Assembly: GCA_003142185.1 (NCBI GenBank)
Contig: PLOR01000029.1
Location: forward strand, 32,813 to 96,812
Length of the DNA stretch: 64,000 bases
Reading direction: 5' to 3'
Source: Bryobacterales bacterium
Lineage (GTDB): Bacteria > Acidobacteriota > Terriglobia > Bryobacterales > Bryobacteraceae
Below, in pieces: positions 50,943 through 58,365 of this stretch. The notes beneath the pieces were generated by a model. That model saw nothing but the letters and a program-made list of their open reading frames with translations, was not told where the DNA came from and did no database searches. A program made the translations under genes and the position numbers. Position 1 is the stretch's first letter. Every line of letters starts with the position of its first letter.

Positions 50943-53198
50943 TCACTTCGGCTGAGCGCCGTTCGAGCCTGACCCCTCGGAATGCCCGTTGCCCAGTTCG
51001 CGCAGCACGTCGCCCACCACTTCTTCCTTGCGCTCGGAATGAAACTCGTCGCTCATCCGCCGCAGCGCCACGCCGATCACGTCGCGATGGTGCAGCTTCG
51101 ATCCCGGGCCCATGCAACTCAGCTCGAGCCACAGCTTGTGCGCCAGCGCGACGTCCTCGGGCCAGAGGCGCGGCGGGTGCGGGCCCAGGTTGAAGAACAC
51201 TACGTCCTTCTCGTTTTCCAGCACGATCTCGAGCGAAAGGGACGGCCGCGGTTCCGGCAACTGCTCCCAATAGTTGCCTACCAGCGCGCCTTGCTCGGGC
51301 GGTGTCAGCTTGGGCGATAGCCCCATCACGATGCGCGAGCTGCGTAGCCGCGCCGCCGTCTGCACCACCGCCTCGTAAGGGTCCGTGCCCGGCACCACCA
51401 TCAGTTCCACATGCTTGCCGGCCTTTTCCGCCAGCGTCACCACGTGGCTGAATACATTGGTCTCGGCTTCGGAAAAAATCTGCCCGGTATCGAGCGGGTG
51501 CTCGCCGGAGGCCGCCTGGGTGACCTGGCGCACCGAAAGCACCACGATGTCCATCCTGCGCGTGTCGGTCTTGTGCAGAATCCGCGCCAGATGCTGCAGC
51601 CGGTGAGGATTTCGCACCGCTACCAGCACGTTGCCCGGCCGCACGCCGACCGAGCCCGCGCTCAGATCATCGCGCGTATCCAGTCGGAATTTCTCCATCT
51701 CCTCCCCATGCGCCGCCCTGCGTTTCCGGTTGTAGATATCGGACAGCTCGAAGACGATGAAGAAGATTATGGTGAAGCTCACGCCGGAAATGGTCGCCAC
51801 CTTCTTGGTCAGCACGTTGATGATGGCCAGGCCGAAAAGCGCCACCGTGATCGCCATCAGGCCCAGCGGGATCTCCGTTTTGCCGATATGGAAATTCAGC
51901 GGCACCTTCCATTCGCGTTCTCCGGGCTGCTTGTAGCGCAGCACCAGCACCGAAAGCGCCTTCATGGCAAAGCTCCACACCACGCCGAAGGCGTAAGCTT
52001 CGCCCAGCATGTAGACATCGCCGCGGCTGATCAGGATGGTGACCAGTTGCAGCCCCACGATCACGTTGATGAGCCGCGAAGTGGTGCCGAACTTCTTGTG
52101 CGGATGCCGGAACCAGTCGGGCAGCACGCCGTCTTCCGCCACGCGGTTCAGCACGCCGTTCGAGCCGATGATGGCCGTGTTCACCGCGCCCGCCAGGATC
52201 AGCGTGCCCACCAGCACCACGAAGCCATGAAACAGCAGGCGCACCGAAACCGGCCCCACCAGGAACATCGAGAGCCCGCCGATCAGGTTGTCCAGAAACC
52301 CCTGGCGCGCTCGGTCCGGGATGATCATCACCGCGAAAAACGAAACCAGCGAAGTGAACATCATGCTGTAGATGAAGATCACGAAGCCCGCGCGTTCCAG
52401 GTTCTTCAGCTTGGGATGCGCGATCTCGCGGTTCACTTGCGCCAGGCTCTCCTCGCCGCTCATGGCCAGCAGCGAATGCCCCAGGCCGATCATCACGGCG
52501 ATGACGGTGATCGAGGGCGCCACCGTCCCCTTCAGCCAGCCCAATGCCTCCGGGCTGAACTTGATGTTGGCGGGTATGGGAAGCGGCACCGGCTGGTAGC
52601 CGTTCTTCAAAATGGTGACGATACACCAGACGATCAGGATCACCACCATCACCGTGGTGATCTGCATGATGCGCAGGGCCTTCTCGCTCGATTCATGGAT
52701 GCCGATGATATTCTTGCGCCAGAAATACACCGTCACCGCCGCCGCAAAAACCGCCGCGAAATATGGCGGGTTGACGTGCAGGTTGGGCATCCCGAGCCGC
52801 GGGCCGACTTCATTGATCAGGCCGCCGAGGTATAGCCCCGCGCTCACCGCGCTGATGGGGCCGGTCAGCACGTAATCGAACATCAGCGCCGACACCGAAA
52901 ACTTGGCGAGCGTGCCGCCCATCGCCTCGTGCACCACTTTGTACACGCCGCCGCGCACGAACATCGAGCAGCTCTCGATGTAGATGGCGCGCACCGCGTA
53001 GGAGAACAGCATGATCGACAGGATGAACCACGGCGCCGCTTTGCCGATGGCCTGTTCGGCGATGCCGCCCACGTAGTAGGCTGAGCTCGCCAGATCGCTC
53101 AGGACGATCGCCGCGGCCCGCCAGAACGAGATAAAGGACAGCATCACGGTGGTGGCGACCACGACTTTCACCGCCGCCGGACGTTGCTGGTTGGTCAC
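50943..53198 (-). CDS. APC-superfamily amino acid permease with C-terminal stress-protein-like domain
   Basis: 751 residues from GTG 53196-53198, chosen because GGGGAGAG lies about nine bases upstream and the start VTNQQRPAAVKVVVATTVM leads straight into the first helix. About 12 membrane segments in residues 10-500 (VMLSFISFWRAAAIVLSDL, GLGHSLLAMSGEESLAQVNRE). The cytoplasmic tail (~530-751) has a universal-stress-protein-like pattern (NVLVAVRNPHRLQHLARIL, SRIVMGLSPKL). Imports an unknown amino acid or amine. Confidence 0.87.
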   Translation of the reverse strand: MTNQQRPAAVKVVVATTVMLSFISFWRAAAIVLSDLASSAYYVGGIAEQAIGKAAPWFILSIMLFSYAVRAIYIESCSMFVRGGVYKVVHEAMGGTLAKFSVSALMFDYVLTGPISAVSAGLYLGGLINEVGPRLGMPNLHVNPPYFAAVFAAAVTVYFWRKNIIGIHESSEKALRIMQITTVMVVILIVWCIVTILKNGYQPVPLPIPANIKFSPEALGWLKGTVAPSITVIAVMIGLGHSLLAMSGEESLAQVNREIAHPKLKNLERAGFVIFIYSMMFTSLVSFFAVMIIPDRARQGFLDNLIGGLSMFLVGPVSVRLLFHGFVVLVGTLILAGAVNTAIIGSNGVLNRVAEDGVLPDWFRHPHKKFGTTSRLINVIVGLQLVTILISRGDVYMLGEAYAFGVVWSFAMKALSVLVLRYKQPGEREWKVPLNFHIGKTEIPLGLMAITVALFGLAIINVLTKKVATISGVSFTIIFFIVFELSDIYNRKRRAAHGEEMEKFRLDTRDDLSAGSVGVRPGNVLVAVRNPHRLQHLARILHKTDTRRMDIVVLSVRQVTQAASGEHPLDTGQIFSEAETNVFSHVVTLAEKAGKHVELMVVPGTDPYEAVVQTAARLRSSRIVMGLSPKLTPPEQGALVGNYWEQLPEPRPSLSLEIVLENEKDVVFFNLGPHPPRLWPEDVALAHKLWLELSCMGPGSKLHHRDVIGVALRRMSDEFHSERKEEVVGDVLRELGNGHSEGSGSNGAQPK

Positions 53199-53351
53199 TG
53201 AATGGGTCTCTCCCCGCTTGGCCGAAGGGGCTTTGGCGCATTCTGAACACGCCTGCGAGGTGCTGACGGGTTGGAACTGGAAAGCGATCTGTCCTACGTG
53301 GGACTGCGCCCCAAACTGGTTTCCCCGCCCCCAAGTGGAGCTCGGCTCCAA

Positions 53352-53413
53352 CATATTAGCATAGGGTGGAGGGGTTGAAATGCCCCAATCCCAGGCAGAA
53401 TCGCCTGGCGCGC
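53352..53413 (+). pseudogene. Duplicated, broken 5' end of the tRNA nucleotidyltransferase gene (direct repeat, left copy)
   Basis: 62 bp match 55386-55447, which holds the ribosome site and first codons of the intact gene (CATATTAGCATAGGGTGGAG start; ATGCC.CAATCCCAGGC follows). This copy has one base missing in the GGAGG run, one extra C that shifts frame after eight codons, and two substitutions. It would code MPQSQAESPGA and then unrelated residues. It marks the left border of the 53414-55385 cassette. Confidence 0.88.
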
Positions 53414-53457
53414 TGGCCCTATCCTGCCGGCGGTCTCGAATTCCGCGGCGGGTCGGG

Positions 53458-54834
53458 TTAACGCGCTGAACGGGATCTCTCTCCCGGCGTCATTGCTTCC
53501 ACCAACACGACTCCAACCATCAGCGCGGCAGCCGATGCGACATGTACGAACAGACGGGGAAGCGAGATTTTGACGTGCGCCTCAACCGGGTCCCAGGCGC
53601 TGAAGAAGAAGACACACGGATACAGCAACAGCGGCAAACATACCGTTGCGGTCCAAGGATACCACCGCCATTTCTCTCTGTCTCGGATGAGATAAAACAG
53701 CGCTGCCGCCGCCAGCGGCCACAGCAGGCTCCAACGTCTCAAGGCGGTCAGTTCTTCCAGCGTCCAAACCAGCAGCGGCCCGGCCCGGTCCACATGAGAT
53801 AGGAAGATCGCCGGCGTGAAACCCGCGAAATCCGCTTCACGCTGCACCCCCACGCTGCTCAAGAATGCCGACCAACCCAGCCACACCCCAAACCCGGGAA
53901 GGATTGCCCAAGCCCCCAGTTTCCAGTTCCGCTCCCTCACAACCAGAGGGGCGATTGCAACCGCGAGGCACAAGAGCGGGACGATGCCATCTGCCTTGGT
54001 GAACGGAAGCAGCGCGGCGCTCAAACCCAGCAGCCGAGCCGATTCCATGGATCGGGTTCGCCAGTATTCCGCGCAGTGCACCACCCCACACACGTAGATC
54101 GCCGAGAGCGGAAAATCGACGTAGCCGGAAGAGGCGCTGCCTTGACCCATCGCCAACGCCGGCACCAGCAGGAACGGGAGGAGCACGAAGATCCCGGACC
54201 AGCGCCACTGTCTGGTCCGGTTTGCCACGGAAAGCAGAAGCAGCGTTACCGCCAGATAGAAATACGGGCCGATCAGTTTGATCGTACTTTGATCCATGCG
54301 GCCCAGGAAGCCATAGATCCAGGCTTCGAGCAAAGGCACCAGAGGCGGATAACTCCTGTGAAAGAAGTCATAGTTGCTCGTGTAGTATTGGAGCGGGATC
54401 GCCCCGCCGTTCAAGAACGCGACTCTAGCTTTCGATTCCCAGTTGAACAACCCGTCCCACCCCAGGCTTTCGCGGTACAACGCAAGCCAGGTTACGAAAC
54501 CCATTTGAGCGGCGACCAGCGCAATCACGATCGCCTGGGGAGCGGTGAATCGGCGGAGTCCGGGAAAAGCTGGCAACGCCCAGTTGCGCCTCTTCCACGC
54601 GTAGCCTGCCGCACCCAGGCAAATGGCAGTCACCCCGCAGCGCAGCGGTACGCCCTGGATCAGAAATCCCAGACAGAACGAAGATAATGAGACCAGGCCC
54701 GCTCCTAATACGAGTGCGGTCCCGCAGACTCCGCAAATGTCAGGCTTCGATTCATGCGAGCGCAACAGCAAGACTACCCCGAGGCCTCCCACAAAGGCGA
54801 TCGAGAGGGCGACTAACGACAGAAAGATTCCCAT
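53458..54834 (-). CDS. Polytopic membrane protein, probable lipid-linked-sugar glycosyltransferase (GT39/GT83-like)
   Basis: 458 residues, about 11 hydrophobic helices. After the third helix an acidic loop WDGLFNWESKARVAF and then YDFFHRSYPPLVPLLEAWIYGFLG resemble the donor-binding loops of membrane mannosyl-type transferases. Second gene of the two-gene cassette between 62-bp direct repeats; its start overlaps the preceding gene by 22 bp. The function is inferred from shape only. Confidence 0.65.
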   Translation of the reverse strand: MGIFLSLVALSIAFVGGLGVVLLLRSHESKPDICGVCGTALVLGAGLVSLSSFCLGFLIQGVPLRCGVTAICLGAAGYAWKRRNWALPAFPGLRRFTAPQAIVIALVAAQMGFVTWLALYRESLGWDGLFNWESKARVAFLNGGAIPLQYYTSNYDFFHRSYPPLVPLLEAWIYGFLGRMDQSTIKLIGPYFYLAVTLLLLSVANRTRQWRWSGIFVLLPFLLVPALAMGQGSASSGYVDFPLSAIYVCGVVHCAEYWRTRSMESARLLGLSAALLPFTKADGIVPLLCLAVAIAPLVVRERNWKLGAWAILPGFGVWLGWSAFLSSVGVQREADFAGFTPAIFLSHVDRAGPLLVWTLEELTALRRWSLLWPLAAAALFYLIRDREKWRWYPWTATVCLPLLLYPCVFFFSAWDPVEAHVKISLPRLFVHVASAAALMVGVVLVEAMTPGERSRSAR

Positions 54835-55340
54835 GGGTCCGCGCCCTTATAAGGTGAGATAGAGAGTCTGGATGTCACTCGGGTTCCGCCAGCCGCCCAG
54901 GGACCGGGATCGGTCTCAAAGAAGATCAGCCCGCCAATTTCGGCGGTACGGGGCACTCTTTCTACTGCGGAAGTGCGGCTCTTACCGGGTTCGCCACAGA
55001 AGATTGCCGCGACCGGCCGCGGATACGCCAGATGCGAGATCGTGTAGTACACCCGTAGAGTGGAAGGCTCGCCCGCCGGTCCGACGAACAAGAGACGCTG
55101 GTCCGGAGCGTATCTCCGCAAGCTGTTTTCGACGAGCAACCCGGGATGAGGCGCATCCAGCACCCGCAGAAAGGAGTCGGTTGTTTGATATGGCTCCAGT
55201 TGCTCGAAGGAACTCCCCCGCAGCGTCGCCCTTGCCATCACTGTAAACGTTACGGCGGCATACAGCGCGCAAAGGCAAATCGCGGACGCCTGGATCGAGG
55301 CATTCCGCCGCACCCGCGGCGCACCCCTCTCTTCCTGCAT
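54813..55340 (-). CDS. Single-span membrane protein of unknown function
   Basis: 175 residues from ATG 55338-55340. One N-terminal membrane helix (ASAICLCALYAAVTFTVMA) followed by a ~130-residue extracytoplasmic domain (LRRYAPDQRLLFVGPAGEPST, VYYTISHLAYPRPVAAIFC). It resembles accessory proteins found beside membrane glycosyltransferases, where the pair acts on a shared lipid-linked sugar, but I know no family. Overlaps the next gene by 22 bp, indicating coupling. Confidence 0.6.
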   Translation of the reverse strand: MQEERGAPRVRRNASIQASAICLCALYAAVTFTVMARATLRGSSFEQLEPYQTTDSFLRVLDAPHPGLLVENSLRRYAPDQRLLFVGPAGEPSTLRVYYTISHLAYPRPVAAIFCGEPGKSRTSAVERVPRTAEIGGLIFFETDPGPWAAGGTRVTSRLSISPYKGADPWESFCR

Positions 55341-55385
55341 GAAGCCGTAGCGTACCACAGCCTCCGGGTGGCGCCGCGGCCGCGG

Positions 55386-55447
55386 CATATTAGCATAGGG
55401 TGGAGGAGGTTGAAATGCCGCAATCCCAGGCGGAATCGCTGGCGCGC
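55386..55447 (+). repeat. Direct repeat, right (intact) copy, at the start of the tRNA nucleotidyltransferase gene
   Basis: Matches 53352-53413 apart from two single-base indels and two substitutions. Contains the GGAGGAGG ribosome site and the first 11 codons of the gene starting at 55415. With the left copy it brackets the ~2-kb membrane cassette. Confidence 0.88.
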
Positions 55448-56941
55448 CAGGTCATCGCACGGCTGCGCTCCGCCGGGCACCAGGCCTGGCTCGTCGGCGG
55501 TTGCGTGCGCGATTTGCTGCTCGGGGCGAGCCCCAAGGATTTCGACATCTCGACCGACGCGCGGCCGGACCGCATCATGGACCTGTTCCCCCACTCCGGC
55601 CTGGTCGGCGCGCACTTCGGCGTGGTTCTGGTGCGCGACGCCTTCGCGCAGGTGGAAGTCGCCACCTTCCGTAACGACCACGAATATGAGGACGGCCGCC
55701 GGCCCACCGCCGTGCACTTTGAAACCGATCCGAAGGCCGACGTGCTGCGCCGCGACTTCACCATCAACGGCCTCATGATGGACGTGGTCGAGGGCCATGC
55801 CGACACCGTGGGGCAGGCGCTTTCGCCTGCCAACTTCAGCCATGCCGCCACCGGCAACGTGGGGCAGGTGCCCCGGTTTTCGGGTCCGATGCGGATTTCG
55901 CCTGCCAACCTCGCGATGCCCGTCGGTGGCGACACTGACGCCGACAATGTGGGGCAGGCGCTTTCGCCTGCCAACTCGCCTGCCAACTTCACAGTGCTGG
56001 ATTACGTCGGGGGCCGTGCCGATCTCGACGCCCGGCTGATCCGCGCCATCGGCGATCCAGACGCCCGCTTTCGCGAGGACCATCTGCGCCTGCTGCGCGC
56101 CGTGCGCTTCGCCGCCCGTCTGGGATTCACAATCGAGCAAGCCACCTTCGCAGCCATCCGCCGCCACGCTGCCCTGATTGCGCGAGTCTCGGCCGAGCGC
56201 GTGCGCGATGAGTTGGTCCGCATCCTCACTGAAGGCGGCGCCGCCTATGGCCTGGACCTGTTGGACGAAAGCGGCCTGCTCGCCGTGCTGCTGCCCGAAG
56301 TGACCGCCATGCACGGCGTCGAGCAGCCGCCCGAGTATCACCCCGAAGGCGACGTCTGGACCCACACCCGCCTGCTGCTCGAAAAACTTGATCGCGCCAC
56401 GCCGACGCTGGCCCTGGGCGCGCTGCTGCACGACGTGGGCAAGCCACCCGTGTTCCGCGTGGCGGACCGCATCCGCTTCGACGGCCACGTCGAGAAAGGC
56501 GTCGAAATGTCCCGCGCGATCCTCACCCGCCTCCGTTTTTCTCGCGATGACGCCGCGCAGGTGGAATCGCTGGTGGCGCATCACATGCACTTCAAGGACG
56601 TGGGCCGCATGAAAGAGAGCACCCTCAAGCGCCTAATGCGCCTGCCCCGCTTCGACGAGCACCTCGAGCTGCACCGCTTGGATTGCCTCGCCAGCAGCGG
56701 TCATCTAGAAAACTACGACCTGGTGAAGCGCAAGTTTGAGGAGATGAGCGCTGCCGACGAGATCAAACCCGCCCCGCTGATCACCGGCGCCGACCTGATC
56801 GCCGCCGGCTTCCGCCCCGGCCCGCGCTTCGGCGAGATTCTTTCCGCCGTCGAAGACGCCCAATTAGAACACCGCCTCCGCACCCCCGCCGAAGCCCTGG
56901 AGTGGGTGCTGTCGCAGTGGCCGCTGGAAAGCGGGGGGTAG
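55415..56941 (+). CDS. cca: CCA-adding enzyme / tRNA nucleotidyltransferase with HD domain and repeat-encoded insertion
   Basis: 508 residues from ATG 55415 (GGAGGAGG upstream), ~60 longer than usual. The nucleotidyltransferase head has GGCVRDLLLG and the metal-binding DFD of KDFDISTD, then RRDFTINGLMMDVVEG. Residues 128-193 are three hairpin repeat units (VGQALSPAN, VGQVPRFSGPMRISPANL, VGQALSPAN again). The family sequence then resumes with VLDYVGGRADLDARLIRAIGDP and RLLRAVRFAARLGF, and an HD domain with LLHDVGKP. It repairs or builds tRNA CCA ends, or acts as poly(A) polymerase. The insertion lies at the turn before the neck domain and keeps every motif. Confidence 0.92.
   Translation: MPQSQAESLARQVIARLRSAGHQAWLVGGCVRDLLLGASPKDFDISTDARPDRIMDLFPHSGLVGAHFGVVLVRDAFAQVEVATFRNDHEYEDGRRPTAVHFETDPKADVLRRDFTINGLMMDVVEGHADTVGQALSPANFSHAATGNVGQVPRFSGPMRISPANLAMPVGGDTDADNVGQALSPANSPANFTVLDYVGGRADLDARLIRAIGDPDARFREDHLRLLRAVRFAARLGFTIEQATFAAIRRHAALIARVSAERVRDELVRILTEGGAAYGLDLLDESGLLAVLLPEVTAMHGVEQPPEYHPEGDVWTHTRLLLEKLDRATPTLALGALLHDVGKPPVFRVADRIRFDGHVEKGVEMSRAILTRLRFSRDDAAQVESLVAHHMHFKDVGRMKESTLKRLMRLPRFDEHLELHRLDCLASSGHLENYDLVKRKFEEMSAADEIKPAPLITGADLIAAGFRPGPRFGEILSAVEDAQLEHRLRTPAEALEWVLSQWPLESGG
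55808..55990. repeat. Three in-frame hairpin repeat units (R7) in the tRNA nucleotidyltransferase gene
   Basis: Unit a 55808-55837 and unit c 55949-55990 contain GGCAGGCG-CTTT-CGCCTGCC, a perfect 8-bp stem. Unit b 55859-55912 is a longer palindrome (GGCAGGTG ... CGCCTGCC with CCCCGGTTTTCGGGTCCGAT inside). Units of both types occur in the gene at 37518-39533. Unit c ends with a small tandem copy of TCGCCTGCCAAC. Confidence 0.9.
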
Positions 56942-56983
56942 GTCGAGTGCCAACTCGGCGAGTGGAGACTCCGCGGCTAGCTT

Positions 56984-57078
56984 TGTATCAGGGCACCGGC
57001 TTCAGCCGTGCCGCAACACATCGGTAGCCAATGGCTTTAGCCGCTGGGGCTTTTCTGAGCCCGCAGGGGCTGAAGCCC
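56984..57078. repeat. Partial copy of repeat family R1
   Basis: TGTATCAGGGCACCGGCTTC then AGCCGTGCC matches the left end of the element at 26641, followed by GGCTTTAGCC (57033-57042) and GGGGCTGAAGCCC (57066-57078). The far inverted end is missing. The acyltransferase gene starts 34 bp later. Confidence 0.75.
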
Positions 57079-57111
57079 AAACCTTGGGACTGTGTGAGAA
57101 TGGGATGTGTC

Positions 57112-58200
57112 ATGAGCACGACTGGACTGGCTGTCCACAGGGACGACATCCCCTCACTCGACGGTCTTCGCGCTATCTCAATCGCGCTTGTCCTGGCAGG
57201 ACATGCAATCAAAGTCGGCCCCCATTCGTTTGCCTTTAGCGCCTTGTGTCTGCACGCAGATCTGGGAGTACGCACCTTTTTTATCATCTCTGGATTTCTC
57301 ATCACTACCCTCCTACTCAGCGAGCGCTCTCAGTCCGGCAGTATCTCACTGAGAAGTTTCTACATTCGTCGTGCGTTGAGAATCCTCCCGGCCTTCTTTC
57401 TATTCGTTGGCTGCGTAGCGCTCCTAAGTATCTTCGGTGTTACGCCCGTACCATCTTGGTTCTGGTTGTACGTCTTGACGTACACGGTCGACTTTGCCCC
57501 ATTGGGCGTTTGGGTGCTTGGTCATCTCTGGTCACTGTCGGTCGAGGAGCAGTTTTACCTGCTGTGGCCGCTGGTTACAAAGAATGCTAAGCCGAGGACA
57601 TGCGCGGTGGTAGCGGTCGTCGCAATATTCGCCAGCCAGCTCGCTTATGCTGTCAGCCGGCTCACCGGCGCCAATCTGCCGGATAACGCCTTCCCGTTCG
57701 TTTGCGGCCCAATTGCGATGGGATGCTTGCTCGCGATTGGGGCTCGCAAGATTCGAACCGTAATCATCTCCTCGAAGCTCCTGTCTGACAGCCGGATTCT
57801 ACTTCTTACCTTGCTCCTCATCGCCCTGCTTGACGCTATTCCTACCTACTTCGGAATGATCACGAATTCTCTGTTGACGCTATGCGTAGCACGGCTCGTG
57901 TTTATTCCCTCGGGAGTGGCAGGCCGGGTCCTCAATTCTGCGCCATTTGTTCTAATCGGCAAGCTCAGTTATTCGCTCTACTTATGGCAGGAGCTATTCC
58001 TGAACCCATTTCATTCGCGCGCCCCAATTTCCACTCCGTTCCCAGTCAACCTTGTAGTTATACTTGCGGTTGCTTCGGCTTCCTACTGGGGACTGGAAGT
58101 CAGGTTCGTGGGCCTACGAAAAAAGTTCCGCAAGACACAGCAACCTGTTGCATCTGCCCTGCCCGCCGTAGTGATCCCTGAAGCGAAAGGCGCATTCTAA
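57112..58200 (+). CDS. Membrane O-acyltransferase (acyltransferase 3 / OafA family)
   Basis: 362 residues from ATG 57112; ATG 57100 is also possible and the frame is open into repeat R1 upstream, which is not coding. About ten membrane helices. Family marks: PSLDGLRAISIALVLAGHA with the active His, GVRTFFIISGFLITTLLL, SFYIRRALRILPAFF, and HLWSLSVEEQFYLLWP. Transfers acyl groups to cell-surface sugars. Codons here use more A and T than neighbouring genes, which may show recent acquisition. Confidence 0.9.
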   Translation: MSTTGLAVHRDDIPSLDGLRAISIALVLAGHAIKVGPHSFAFSALCLHADLGVRTFFIISGFLITTLLLSERSQSGSISLRSFYIRRALRILPAFFLFVGCVALLSIFGVTPVPSWFWLYVLTYTVDFAPLGVWVLGHLWSLSVEEQFYLLWPLVTKNAKPRTCAVVAVVAIFASQLAYAVSRLTGANLPDNAFPFVCGPIAMGCLLAIGARKIRTVIISSKLLSDSRILLLTLLLIALLDAIPTYFGMITNSLLTLCVARLVFIPSGVAGRVLNSAPFVLIGKLSYSLYLWQELFLNPFHSRAPISTPFPVNLVVILAVASASYWGLEVRFVGLRKKFRKTQQPVASALPAVVIPEAKGAF

Positions 58201-58365
58201 CTTAGCTGGCTACGCCCGACAGAAATTGTGGTGCGAAAGAGAGGTTGTCCGCCGCGGCGTTTGAGCGGGACTAGCTGGCACCCCTCCAAACGGAGCCGCG
58301 ACCATAGGGAGCGGTCCTTTCGATAGAACCGAATCTGCCGGTCGAAGTCCGGGCGATCGCCAGCT

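Noticed and set aside
53199..53354. N-terminal extension of the APC permease with SQACSEC, reminiscent of a TnpB zinc ribbon
   Set aside because: A GTG with a good ribosome site at 53198 starts the permease just before its first helix. One short Cys pair with no other TnpB feature is not enough.
55808..55990. CRISPR array in the tRNA nucleotidyltransferase gene
   Set aside because: Units are unequal hairpins with unlike spacing, lie inside an open frame and recur in another gene; no cas genes are present.
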